A stretch of 64,000 nucleotides of DNA, taken from positions 186,001-250,000 of the forward strand of contig JAUILA010000001.1 in the NCBI GenBank assembly GCA_030432655.1. Direction: 5' to 3'. The translations under genes and the position numbers were made by a program. Positions 43,967-51,749 of this stretch are shown here, one piece after another. Within the stretch, counting starts at the first letter, position 1. Every line of letters begins with the position of its first letter. Source of the stretch: Bacteroidia bacterium (GTDB lineage: Bacteria > Bacteroidota > Bacteroidia > Cytophagales > Cyclobacteriaceae). The notes beneath the pieces were generated by a model, which had not been told where the DNA came from, made no database searches, and saw only the letters and a program-made list of their open reading frames with translations.

Positions 43967-43999
43967 TTGTAGCATATTTAGAATTCTTTAATACTTTTG
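43967..43999 (+). promoter_or_regulatory. Promoter of the trp operon leader
   Basis: TACTTTTG at 43992-43999 is a full match to TAnnTTTG. A TTG at 43967-43969 lies 22 bases upstream, slightly longer than the usual spacing. The expected RNA start is only a few bases before the leader-peptide ATG at 44010. Confidence 0.6.
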
Positions 44000-44009
44000 A
44001 GATCAGGAT

Positions 44010-44066
44010 ATGAATACAAAGCATTTTTATAGCGTCTGGCACTGGTACTTTACTTCATCGGAGTAA
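44010..44066 (+). CDS. trpL: trp operon leader peptide
   Basis: 18 codons: MNTKHFYSVWHWYFTSSE. Trp codons are at 44037-44039 and 44043-44045 in a Trp-His-Trp pair, flanked by Tyr and Phe. It lies between a promoter and a transcription terminator directly upstream of trpE and overlaps the 5' arm of a pause hairpin. These are the marks of a ribosome-sensed attenuator: slow decoding of Trp codons would stall the ribosome over the first arm. It is not a functional protein by itself. Confidence 0.88.
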   Translation: MNTKHFYSVWHWYFTSSE

Positions 44067-44145
44067 GGAACAGCGCTATATGAATGCCTAAGAAAAATAT
44101 AAAATCACAAAAGCCTGCTGTTCACCTACAGCGGGCTTTTTTTTT
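44028..44145 (+). promoter_or_regulatory. trp attenuator: pause hairpin, antiterminator and terminator
   Basis: Arm 1 TATAGCG (44028-44034) pairs with arm 2 CGCTATA (44074-44080), 7 bp. Arm 2 as GAACAGCG (44068-44075) pairs instead with arm 3 TGCTGTTC (44116-44123), 8 bp with one wobble. Arm 3 as AGCCTGCTGT (44112-44121) pairs with arm 4 ACAGCGGGCT (44128-44137), 10 bp with one wobble and a 6-base loop, before a T-run to 44145. The three pairings exclude one another. Stalling at the Trp codons covers arm 1, which frees arm 2 for the antiterminator. This is the classic amino acid attenuator design. Confidence 0.88.
44112..44145 (+). terminator. Attenuator terminator upstream of trpE
   Basis: A 10-bp stem (44112-44121 with 44128-44137), a 6-base loop and nine T residues (44137-44145). 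The T-run ends 5 bases before the trpE ATG, leaving no room for a separate ribosome-binding site, which is common in this phylum. Confidence 0.9.
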
Positions 44146-44150
44146 GACCC

Positions 44151-45557
44151 ATGGATAAAATTGTTTTTACCACCAAGAAGAAGAAATTACTGGCAGATAC
44201 GATCACCCCGGTCAGTATTTACCTGCGATTACGCGATCAGTTTGCCGAAAGCATTATGCTGGAAAGCTCTGATTACCATGGCAACGAGAATAGCTTTTCC
44301 TACGTTTGCTGTGATCCGATTGCCAGTTTTGAAGTAACGAAAGACCTGCTGACCTTGCGATACCCGGGTAAGAAAGACATCAGCCGTCAGGTGGGACGGG
44401 ACAATTTACTGGACGAACTCAATTCTTTTGTGTCGTCCTTTTCTTATGAAGAGGAAGAGCAAAAGTTTGTCACAAACGGTTTGTTTGGCTATATGACCTA
44501 CGATGCTGTCCGGTTCTTTGAAGACATTGAACTGAAAAATATCCAGCAGGAAATGCCGGATATCATTTACCGGGTATACAGGTACGTGGTGGTCATTGAT
44601 CATTTCAAAAATGAGATGTACCTGTATGAGCACCTGACCGACCCGGACGCCGGCAGCAGCCTGGAGCATCTTGCCTCCCTTATCAAACGCAACAGTGATC
44701 CGGCGTATAATTTCAGACCGGCCGGAGAAGAGGTATCAAATTATACCGACGGCGAATTTCTGGAGATTATTCAGAAAGGCAAGGATCACTGCCTGCGCGG
44801 TGATGTATTCCAGATTGTGCTGAGCAGGCGTTTTCACAGTGCATTTACGGGGGATGAATTCAATGTTTACCGGGCGCTGCGGTCAGTAAACCCTTCGCCA
44901 TACCTGTTTTACTTTGATTATGGGGATTTTCGGATTTTCGGGTCGTCTCCCGAATCTCAAATTGTTGTCCGGGATGGTCAGGCCAGTATATGGCCGATTG
45001 CGGGTACCTTTCGGCGGACAGGCAATGATGAGGCAGACGCAGAACTTGCCCGATCACTTTCCGAAGATGAAAAGGAGAATTCTGAGCATGTGATGCTGGT
45101 CGACCTGGCCAGGAATGACCTCAGCCGTAATTCAAGTCAGGTCGAGGTCGAGGTATTCAAGGAGGTACAATATTACAGCCACGTGATTCACCTGGTTTCG
45201 AAAGTAACCGGACGACTGGATAGAAATGTCAGCCCGCTGCAGCTTGTGGCTGATACCTTTCCTGCGGGGACGCTTTCGGGGGCTCCGAAACACATGGCCA
45301 TGCAGCTGATTGATACCTATGAATCCACCAGTCGCAATTATTACGGCGGGGCGATCGGGTTCATGGGATTCAACGGGGACTTTAATCATGCAATTATGAT
45401 CCGGTCGTTTGTGAGCCGGGAGAATAATCTCTATTACCAGGCAGGGGCCGGGGTGGTCGCCAAATCGGTGCCGGAGAAGGAATTGAATGAAGTGAATAAT
45501 AAGCTGGCCGCATTGCGTCAGGCATTGGTCCGGGCTAAAGAATTGAATGAGCAATGA
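44151..45557 (+). CDS. trpE: Anthranilate synthase component I
   Basis: 468 residues. The feedback-inhibition site motif appears as IMLESSDYHGNENSFSY. The chorismate-binding core has GDVFQIVLSRRF, NPSPYLFYFDYGDFRIFGSS, MLVDLARNDLSR, FPAGTLSGAPKHMAM and YYGGAIGFMGFNGDFNHAIM. With TrpG it makes anthranilate from chorismate and glutamine. It is the first structural gene after the attenuator and overlaps trpG by 4 bases. Confidence 0.96.
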   Translation: MDKIVFTTKKKKLLADTITPVSIYLRLRDQFAESIMLESSDYHGNENSFSYVCCDPIASFEVTKDLLTLRYPGKKDISRQVGRDNLLDELNSFVSSFSYEEEEQKFVTNGLFGYMTYDAVRFFEDIELKNIQQEMPDIIYRVYRYVVVIDHFKNEMYLYEHLTDPDAGSSLEHLASLIKRNSDPAYNFRPAGEEVSNYTDGEFLEIIQKGKDHCLRGDVFQIVLSRRFHSAFTGDEFNVYRALRSVNPSPYLFYFDYGDFRIFGSSPESQIVVRDGQASIWPIAGTFRRTGNDEADAELARSLSEDEKENSEHVMLVDLARNDLSRNSSQVEVEVFKEVQYYSHVIHLVSKVTGRLDRNVSPLQLVADTFPAGTLSGAPKHMAMQLIDTYESTSRNYYGGAIGFMGFNGDFNHAIMIRSFVSRENNLYYQAGAGVVAKSVPEKELNEVNNKLAALRQALVRAKELNEQ

Positions 45558-46132
45558 AAGTACTGGTGCTGGATAACTATGATTCATTCACCTATAACCT
45601 GGTGCACATCATCAGGAGGCTGAAAATCCATTCGGAGCTCGATATCTTCCGGAATGACCAGATTGAAGTGGACCGCGTGGAGGAATATGATAAAATCCTG
45701 TTGTCTCCCGGGCCAGGTATTCCTGACGAGGCGGGCATCATGAAAGAGGTAATCCGGAAATATGGTCCGGAAAAGAGTATGCTGGGAGTCTGTCTTGGCC
45801 ACCAGGGAATAGGAGAGGTCCTCGGGGGAGAATTGTTTAATATGCCTGTTGTACGGCATGGTGTAACGACCCGGATCAGGCTGCTGGCCGATGATGATTA
45901 TTTGTTTAAAGACCTGGAGAATGAGTTTCAGGCTTGTTTATATCATTCATGGGCAATTGTTCCCGGGTCTGTTAATGGTGCACTCGAAGTGACCGCACGG
46001 GATGAGTACGATACGATTATGGCGGTGAGGCACAAGGAATGGGACCTTCGCGGTGTGCAGTTTCACCCAGAATCCATTCTCACTCAAAATGGAGAAACGA
46101 TTATTAAAAACTGGTTAGAGCATGGACATTAA
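45554..46132 (+). CDS. trpG: Anthranilate synthase component II (glutamine amidotransferase)
   Basis: 192 residues. VLDNYDSFTYNLVHII at the N-terminus, LLSPGPGIPDEAG, the nucleophile in GVCLGHQGIGEVLGG, YHSWAI and the C-terminal FHPESILTQNGE complete the class I amidotransferase triad. It releases ammonia from glutamine for TrpE. In some bacteria this subunit also serves p-aminobenzoate synthesis. It overlaps both neighbours (4 and 11 bases), showing tight translational coupling. Confidence 0.96.
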   Translation: MKVLVLDNYDSFTYNLVHIIRRLKIHSELDIFRNDQIEVDRVEEYDKILLSPGPGIPDEAGIMKEVIRKYGPEKSMLGVCLGHQGIGEVLGGELFNMPVVRHGVTTRIRLLADDDYLFKDLENEFQACLYHSWAIVPGSVNGALEVTARDEYDTIMAVRHKEWDLRGVQFHPESILTQNGETIIKNWLEHGH

Positions 46133-47135
46133 GGAAGTTTTAAACAGACTAATTGAGCATAAAAGCCTCGACAGGGAAGAAGCCAGGGAAGTCCTGATCA
46201 ACCTGGCGCAGGGAAGCTACAATGAACACCAGGTGGCCGCCTTTCTGACGGTTTATATGATGCGGAGCATCACGGTAGACGAACTGGAAGGCTTCCGGGA
46301 TGCTATGCTGGAATTATGCCTGGCGCTGGATCTGTCAGATTTTGACACCATAGACCTGTGTGGCACGGGCGGAGACGGAAAAAACACATTTAATATCAGT
46401 ACCCTTTCCTCTTTCATTGTGGCCGGAGCCGGACAGGCGGTAGCTAAACATGGTAATAACGGGGTGTCTTCGGTCTGTGGATCGTCTAACCTGCTGGCCC
46501 ATTTCGGCTATGAGTTTACGAATGATCCGGATCAGCTCCGCCGGGACCTGGAAAAGGCCAATATCTGCTTTCTTCATGCCCCGCTTTTTCATCCTGCCAT
46601 GAAAAACGTTGCGCCGATCCGTCGCAACCTTGGGGTCAAAACATTCTTCAATATGCTCGGGCCCATGGTCAACCCAGCCTCACCCGCCCGACAGCTGGTG
46701 GGTGTATTCAGCCTGGAACTTGCCCGGTTGTACGGTTATCTATACCAGCAAACAGACAAGGAATTTCTCATCATTCATGCGCTTGACGGATATGATGAAG
46801 TCTCCCTTACCGGTAACGCGAAAGTGATCACCCGCCATGGAGATAAGATCATTGAGCCGAAAGACCTGGGGCTGGGCATTCATCCGGCCAATGCAATACG
46901 GGGCGGGAATGATATCCGGGAAACTGCGGAAATATTTGAAAAGATCATTTCAGGAAATGGCGCGGAAGCCCAGGAAGAAGTGGTGCTGGCGAATGCCGGC
47001 CTGGCGCTCTACTGCGGTGATCCATCACTTGGCTATGAAGGGGCCGTTGACAAGGCACGTGAATCCCTGAAAAGCGGAAAAGCCCTCGAAACATTTAAAA
47101 AGCTTATTAACAAATCAACTACCTATGCATCATGA
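46122..47135 (+). CDS. trpD: Anthranilate phosphoribosyltransferase
   Basis: 337 residues. DLCGTGGDGKNTFNISTLSS binds PRPP, with AKHGNNGVSSVCGSSNLLAH, FLHAPLFHPAMKNVAPIRRN and LGVKTFFNMLGPMVNPA following in the family order. It transfers phosphoribose to anthranilate, the second committed step of Trp synthesis. It overlaps trpG by 11 bases and trpC by 4. Confidence 0.97.
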   Translation: MDIKEVLNRLIEHKSLDREEAREVLINLAQGSYNEHQVAAFLTVYMMRSITVDELEGFRDAMLELCLALDLSDFDTIDLCGTGGDGKNTFNISTLSSFIVAGAGQAVAKHGNNGVSSVCGSSNLLAHFGYEFTNDPDQLRRDLEKANICFLHAPLFHPAMKNVAPIRRNLGVKTFFNMLGPMVNPASPARQLVGVFSLELARLYGYLYQQTDKEFLIIHALDGYDEVSLTGNAKVITRHGDKIIEPKDLGLGIHPANAIRGGNDIRETAEIFEKIISGNGAEAQEEVVLANAGLALYCGDPSLGYEGAVDKARESLKSGKALETFKKLINKSTTYAS

Positions 47136-47947
47136 ACATTCTTGAGAAAATAATCGCGAGAAAAGAGGAGGAAGTCCGTGAGAAGAAAGCACTTTATTCT
47201 CAGAAACTGCTGGAACAAAAAATCTATTTTGAAACAAAAACAGTTTCCCTGAAGAAGTACCTGCTGAGGAAGGACAAGTCAGGGATCATTGCTGAGATCA
47301 AACGAAAATCTCCATCCAGGGGGGTGCTGAATCCGGCGGTTTCAGTCGAACGAACCTCCATCGGGTATATGCAGGCAGGCGCATCAGCGCTGTCCATTCT
47401 GACCGATAAGGAGTTTTTCGGCGGATCCAACGAAGACCTGACCACGGCGCGCAAGTTCAATTATTGCCCGATCCTGCGCAAAGATTTCATTATTGATGAA
47501 TACCAGATCATTGAAGCCAAATCGATCGGTGCGGATGCGATTCTTCTCATTGCCGCGGCGCTGGAGCCATCTGAATTGAAAAAGCTGGCTGGTTTTGCCA
47601 AATCCCTCGGACTGGAAACACTGATGGAAGTGCACAACCGCGAAGAGCTGGATAATGGCCTGAATGAGCACATTGACCTGGTGGGGGTGAACAACCGGGA
47701 TCTTACCACCTTTGAGGTTGACCTTGAAACTTCGGCCACACTCGGACAGTTGATCCCTTCGGATTTTATAAAAGTGTCGGAAAGCGGCATTCATTCTCCG
47801 GAGCAGGTGGTCGAATTAAAATCCCAGGGGTATGAAGGATTTCTGATCGGCGAGCAGTTTATGAAGGAAAGCAGGCCGGAAAAAGCCTGTGCCAGGTTTA
47901 TTGAGAAGCTCAGTCAGTTGGAAAAAACGGCTTACGCCAAACAATAG
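47132..47947 (+). CDS. trpC: Indole-3-glycerol-phosphate synthase
   Basis: 271 residues. MNILEKIIARKEEEVREKK, IIAEIKRKSPSRGVL, LSILTDKEFFGGS, LRKDFIIDEYQIIEAKSIGA, MEVHNREEL, GVNNRDLTTFEVDL and SESGIHSPEQV are the standard barrel motifs with the catalytic Lys and Glu residues. It closes the indole ring. trpF follows one base after its stop. Confidence 0.97.
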   Translation: MNILEKIIARKEEEVREKKALYSQKLLEQKIYFETKTVSLKKYLLRKDKSGIIAEIKRKSPSRGVLNPAVSVERTSIGYMQAGASALSILTDKEFFGGSNEDLTTARKFNYCPILRKDFIIDEYQIIEAKSIGADAILLIAAALEPSELKKLAGFAKSLGLETLMEVHNREELDNGLNEHIDLVGVNNRDLTTFEVDLETSATLGQLIPSDFIKVSESGIHSPEQVVELKSQGYEGFLIGEQFMKESRPEKACARFIEKLSQLEKTAYAKQ

Positions 47948-47948
47948 A

Positions 47949-48569
47949 ATGCTTTGGAAAGTATGCGGAATGAAGGAAGAATCAAATATCCGGCAGGTGG
48001 CCATGCTGCGGCCGGATTTTATGGGATTTATTTTTTACCCGCATTCGCCCCGGTACGTCGGGGATGATTTTCCTAAAGATCGACTGGATAATATTGCAGG
48101 GATCTCAAAGGTAGGGGTTTTTGTTGATCAGGAAACGAGTGAGATTGTCGAAAAGGTAAAGTATTACGATCTGGATTATGTACAGTTGCACGGTTCGGAA
48201 CCGGTCAGCCAGGTGGAAGAAGTGAGCAAAGTGGCGGGTGTAATCAACGTAGTGAGTGGAAACAAGCTGCCGGATACCGAGGAGCTGCGGGCGTACGAAC
48301 CATTTATTGATTACTGGCTGATGGATACCAGGCTGGCAGGAATGCACGGAGGAACGGGTCAGCGCTTTGACTGGCAGGTACTGGATGACCTTGAACTTGA
48401 AAAAGGGATTATCCTCAGTGGTGGCATCGGGCCGGCAGCGGCTGGTGAAGCGAGGCGACACAACCCACGGGGCGTGGTGGGTGTCGATGTAAACAGCAAG
48501 GCGGAAATGGAGCCAGGAGTGAAAGATGTTACAATATTAAAGCAAATCTATAATGAGTTATTTGGTTGA
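47949..48569 (+). CDS. trpF: Phosphoribosylanthranilate isomerase
   Basis: 206 residues from the ATG at 47949. [13 protein letters not shown] carries the catalytic Cys, [19 protein letters not shown] follows, then [31 protein letters not shown] with the catalytic Asp region, and [10 protein letters not shown]. It performs the Amadori rearrangement between TrpD and TrpC steps. The open frame reaches back to 47889 inside trpC; the chosen start matches the family N-terminus. It overlaps trpB by 17 bases. Confidence 0.95.
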   Translation: MLWKVCGMKEESNIRQVAMLRPDFMGFIFYPHSPRYVGDDFPKDRLDNIAGISKVGVFVDQETSEIVEKVKYYDLDYVQLHGSEPVSQVEEVSKVAGVINVVSGNKLPDTEELRAYEPFIDYWLMDTRLAGMHGGTGQRFDWQVLDDLELEKGIILSGGIGPAAAGEARRHNPRGVVGVDVNSKAEMEPGVKDVTILKQIYNELFG

Positions 48570-49734
48570 CGAGAAAGGATATTACGGCGCATTCGGTGGA
48601 GCATATATACCCGAAATGCTGTATCCCAACGTAGAGGAGCTGCGGCAGAATTATTTATCCATCATGGAATCGGAAGAATTCCAGGAGGAGTTTCGTCAGT
48701 TATTACGCGATTATGTCGGCAGACCAACACCTCTTTTTGAAGCACAGCGACTTTCGGAGAAATACGGTGCGCGGATATTTCTGAAACGGGAAGATCTTTG
48801 TCATACAGGTGCTCATAAGGTAAATAATACGGTCGGACAGATCCTTATGGCGCAGCGACTTGGAAAGAAAAAGATCATTGCTGAGACCGGAGCCGGCCAG
48901 CATGGGGTTGCCACCGCAACAGTTTGCGCGCTGATGGGCATGGAGTGTATTGTTTACATGGGTGAGATTGACATGGAGCGGCAGCGTCCGAATGTTGAGC
49001 GAATGAAAATCCTTGGTGCGCAAGTGGTTCCGGCAACCAGCGGTAGTAAAACACTTAAGGACGCTACCAATGAAGCCATGCGGCACTGGATTAATAACCC
49101 TTCGGATACCCACTATATAATCGGATCGGTGGTCGGACCACATCCATACCCGGATATGGTGGCCCGTTTTCAGGCTGTGATCAGCGAAGAGATCCGCTGG
49201 CAGCTGGAGAAGCAAACCGGAAGCCAGGCCCCTGACTATGTGGTGGCCTGTGTGGGTGGCGGAAGCAATGCCGCCGGGGCCTATTATCATTACCTGGAGG
49301 ATCCCGAAGTGAAACTTATTGCTGTGGAGGCCGGCGGTTTAGGTGTTGACTCCGGTAAGTCGGCAGCAACCACCCGGCTGGGAAGGTCCGGGGTCCTGCA
49401 CGGGAGCAAGACACTTTTGATGCAGACGGAGGATGGCCAGGTAACGGAGCCATACAGCATATCGGCCGGACTGGATTATCCGGGGATTGGTCCGATGCAT
49501 GCGCATTTGTTTACATCCGGCAGGGGAGAATTCCTGGATGTGACGGACGAGGATGCCATGAAGGCCGGCATTGAACTCAGCCGGCTTGAAGGGATTATAC
49601 CTGCTATTGAATCAGCCCATGCCTTTGCTGTTCTTGACAGGCTGTCCCTTGAACGGGATGATGTGGTGGTCATTAACCTTTCAGGCAGGGGAGACAAGGA
49701 TCTTGAAACCTATATTAAATGGGGTAAATACTAA
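48553..49734 (+). CDS. trpB: Tryptophan synthase beta chain
   Basis: 393 residues. [40 protein letters not shown], the PLP lysine in [49 protein letters not shown] and [12 protein letters not shown] are all present. It condenses indole with serine. Length is normal. It overlaps trpF, and trpA begins 4 bases after its stop. Confidence 0.97.
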   Translation: MSYLVDEKGYYGAFGGAYIPEMLYPNVEELRQNYLSIMESEEFQEEFRQLLRDYVGRPTPLFEAQRLSEKYGARIFLKREDLCHTGAHKVNNTVGQILMAQRLGKKKIIAETGAGQHGVATATVCALMGMECIVYMGEIDMERQRPNVERMKILGAQVVPATSGSKTLKDATNEAMRHWINNPSDTHYIIGSVVGPHPYPDMVARFQAVISEEIRWQLEKQTGSQAPDYVVACVGGGSNAAGAYYHYLEDPEVKLIAVEAGGLGVDSGKSAATTRLGRSGVLHGSKTLLMQTEDGQVTEPYSISAGLDYPGIGPMHAHLFTSGRGEFLDVTDEDAMKAGIELSRLEGIIPAIESAHAFAVLDRLSLERDDVVVINLSGRGDKDLETYIKWGKY

Positions 49735-49738
49735 TCAA

Positions 49739-50539
49739 ATGGAAACCCAGGAATTAGATAAAAACCGAATTAACCGATTGTTCCGCGAAAAAGGGAACGA
49801 CCTGCTGTCCGTTTATTATACAGCCGGCTTCCCGGGACCGGAAGATACCATGGAAATTGCCAGGTTGCTTGAGGAAGCCGGTGCGGATATCATTGAAATC
49901 GGAATGCCATTTTCAGATCCGGTGGCGGACGGGCCTACAATCCAGGCCAGTAATAATCAGGCGCTGAAGAACGGGATGTCGATCGCCCGACTGCTGAGCG
50001 GGTTACGGAATATGCGGGAGCAGATAAGTTTGCCTGTCATCCTGATGGGATACATCAACCCTGTCCTGCAGTACGGCGTTGAGAAATTCTGTTCGGAATG
50101 TGAGCAGGCCGGTGTTGACGGACTTATTCTCCCGGACCTGCCTATGGCTGAATACCTTCAGGAATACAAACAGATATTTGACAACCACGGTCTGAAGAAT
50201 GTATTTCTGATCACTCCGCAGACCTCAGAAGAGCGGATCCGTCAGATTGATGATAATACGGACGGGTTTATATATATGGTTTCGTCGGCAGCCACGACCG
50301 GAGCAAAGAAGGGGTTCAGTGATGAACAACTGGAATATTTTGAGCGGATCAGATCCATGCAGCTGCAAAATCCGCTGCTTATCGGGTTTGGGATATCGGA
50401 TCATTCGACATATTCGAAAGCGAATGAGTACGCCCGCGGGGCTATTATTGGGAGTGCCTTTATCAGGCTGCTGTCAGAAACAGAAGACAAGGAAAGAGAT
50501 ATTAAAAAATTTATTAAGGAGATAAAAGGAAGATCATGA
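49739..50539 (+). CDS. trpA: Tryptophan synthase alpha chain
   Basis: 266 residues from the ATG at 49739. The catalytic Glu is in IIEIGMPFSDPVADGPTIQ, the Asp in GVDGLILPDLPMAEY, with VFLITPQTSEERI and GFIYMVSSAATTGAKKGFS following. It cleaves indole-3-glycerol phosphate and passes indole to TrpB. The open frame extends to 49571 within trpB, but that extension has no family similarity. It overlaps the DAHP synthase gene by 4 bases. Confidence 0.96.
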   Translation: METQELDKNRINRLFREKGNDLLSVYYTAGFPGPEDTMEIARLLEEAGADIIEIGMPFSDPVADGPTIQASNNQALKNGMSIARLLSGLRNMREQISLPVILMGYINPVLQYGVEKFCSECEQAGVDGLILPDLPMAEYLQEYKQIFDNHGLKNVFLITPQTSEERIRQIDDNTDGFIYMVSSAATTGAKKGFSDEQLEYFERIRSMQLQNPLLIGFGISDHSTYSKANEYARGAIIGSAFIRLLSETEDKERDIKKFIKEIKGRS

Positions 50540-51546
50540 TCATACAATTAGAATCACAGGTTGATGAGGGCCAGAAAAAGGATATCATCAATAAAATCAA
50601 CGAACTGAAGTACAAAACCACGGAAGTAAAGACCCAGAAGGGTGATTACCTGGTGGGCATTGGAAAAAAGGATTTTGATATCCGGAAGATCGGCAATCTG
50701 CCGGGGATTGCAGACATCCACATCGTTTCCGACGATTATAAACTGGTGTCAAGGAAATGGAAAGTAAAGCCTACCGCGATCGACCTGGGCGATGGGGTTG
50801 TCATTGAAGAAGGCAGTATGGCGATCATGGCCGGGCCCTGTTCGATCGAAGGTGAAGAGCAAATTGAGAAAACTATCGAACATCTGGTGGAGAATGGCGT
50901 ACGTATTATGCGCGGAGGGGTATACAAGCCGCGAAGTTCTCCGTATTCCTTCCGGGGTATGGGTATTGACGGATTGAAATTATGGTACGATGCAGCCAGG
51001 AAAGCGGGAATCAAGATCATTACGGAGGTTATGCAGGTGAGCCAGATCGGGGAAATGTATGATTACATTGATATATACCAGGTGGGTGCCCGAAACACAC
51101 AGAATTTTAATTTACTGGATGAATTAGGCAGGGTGGACAAGCCGGTGATGATCAAACGGGGCATTTCCGGGACAATTGATGAGTTGTTATACTCAGCGGA
51201 ATACGTTTTTTCCGCGGGCAATGAGAACCTGCTTCTTTGTGAGCGGGGTATCCGGACCTATGAAAAAGCCACACGAAATACCATGGATATCAATGCGATC
51301 TCCATATTGAAGGAAAAAACGCACCTGCCGGTTATTGCAGACCCGTCTCACGGCATAGGAATTCGGGATCACGTAGATCCGGTTGCACTGGCCTCGGTAA
51401 TGGCAGGAGCTGACGGGGTGATCTTTGAGACACATGAAAAACCGGAAGAGGCCTTTTCTGACGGGCAGCAGACCCTGGACTTCAGCGAGTCGAGCCGCTT
51501 GATCGAAAAGATCCGGAAGGTGCACGATTTGCGTGAAAGCCTTTAA
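50536..51546 (+). CDS. aroF: 3-deoxy-7-phosphoheptulonate (DAHP) synthase with N-terminal regulatory domain
   Basis: 336 residues. An N-terminal ferredoxin-like domain of about 75 residues (MIIQLESQVDEGQKKDIINK, then KDFDIRKIGNLPGIADIHIV) precedes the barrel: IMAGPCSIEGEEQIE, GVYKPRSSPYSFRGMGIDGL, GARNTQNFNLLDELG, LPVIADPSHGIG and FETHEKPEEAFSDGQQ. This is the type I-beta form; the added domain in Thermotoga-type enzymes binds Tyr or Phe for feedback control. It makes the first shikimate pathway intermediate. As last gene of the trp operon it ties precursor supply to Trp attenuation. Confidence 0.94.
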   Translation: MIIQLESQVDEGQKKDIINKINELKYKTTEVKTQKGDYLVGIGKKDFDIRKIGNLPGIADIHIVSDDYKLVSRKWKVKPTAIDLGDGVVIEEGSMAIMAGPCSIEGEEQIEKTIEHLVENGVRIMRGGVYKPRSSPYSFRGMGIDGLKLWYDAARKAGIKIITEVMQVSQIGEMYDYIDIYQVGARNTQNFNLLDELGRVDKPVMIKRGISGTIDELLYSAEYVFSAGNENLLLCERGIRTYEKATRNTMDINAISILKEKTHLPVIADPSHGIGIRDHVDPVALASVMAGADGVIFETHEKPEEAFSDGQQTLDFSESSRLIEKIRKVHDLRESL

Positions 51547-51561
51547 AAATGGTACTTCCCG

Positions 51562-51591
51562 TTGTTTAAATCATTTAAACAGGTATATTTG
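51562..51591 (+). promoter_or_regulatory. Promoter of the phenylalanine hydroxylase leader
   Basis: TTG at 51562-51564 and TATATTTG at 51584-51591 are 19 bases apart, an excellent match to the Bacteroidota -33/-7 promoter. The expected RNA start is a few bases before the leader-peptide ATG at 51600. The spacer holds a perfect inverted repeat (51564-51580). Confidence 0.7.
51564..51580. repeat. Perfect inverted repeat in the promoter spacer
   Basis: GTTTAAATCATTTAAAC: 7-bp arms and a 3-base centre. It lies between the -33 and -7 boxes and 17 bases after the DAHP synthase stop. It could be a protein-binding operator or an AT-rich hairpin at the end of the trp transcript. No T-run follows, so it is not a standard terminator. 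Confidence 0.6.
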
Positions 51592-51599
51592 AAACTCAA

Positions 51600-51680
51600 A
51601 TGAACCGATTTTATAACACATATTACTTTTTTTATTTCGGAACGCGTTCCGGATCAGGTAGTATGTGTCTGAATAAATAG
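51600..51680 (+). CDS. Tyr/Phe-rich leader peptide before phenylalanine hydroxylase
   Basis: 26 codons. Residues 1-13 are MNRFYNTYYFFYF, with four Tyr (codons 5, 8, 9, 12) and four Phe (4, 10, 11, 13); the rest is Gly/Ser-rich and ends at TAG 51678-51680. It starts 8 bases after a strong -7 element and precedes a terminator. Its first half overlaps the 5' arm of a pause structure. The density of Tyr and Phe codons and the hairpin set mark it as an attenuator leader peptide, like pheL but upstream of a hydroxylase. Confidence 0.85.
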   Translation: MNRFYNTYYFFYFGTRSGSGSMCLNK

Positions 51681-51733
51681 AAACAGATAACAAGTGAATA
51701 CAAGCCTGATCCTTCGGATCGGGCTTTTTTTTT
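51616..51733 (+). promoter_or_regulatory. Tyr/Phe attenuator: pause helix, antiterminator and terminator
   Basis: Arm 1 ACACATATTAC (51616-51626, covering two Tyr codons) pairs with GTAGTATGTGT (51658-51668), 11 bp with one wobble, enclosing a small hairpin CGGAACGCGTTCCG (51638-51651). The segment GGATCAGG (51651-51658) pairs perfectly with CCTGATCC (51705-51712), the 5' arm of the terminator. The terminator itself is an AAGCCTGATCC arm (51702-51712) with GGATCGGGCTT (51716-51726). A ribosome stalled at the Tyr/Phe run covers arm 1, favouring the antiterminator; one reaching the stop codon at 51678 masks the second arm, favouring termination. Confidence 0.85.
51702..51733 (+). terminator. 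Attenuator terminator upstream of phenylalanine hydroxylase
   Basis: A stem of 11 bp with one G-T wobble (51702-51712 with 51716-51726), a 3-base loop (TTC) and nine T residues ending at 51733. It lies between the leader-peptide stop (51680) and the hydroxylase ATG (51750). Confidence 0.9.
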
Positions 51734-51749
51734 GGATTAAAGTTTAGCA

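Noticed and set aside
49571-49738. Upstream extension of trpA within trpB
   Set aside because: The extra 56 residues are an out-of-frame reading of trpB; the family N-terminus fits the ATG at 49739.
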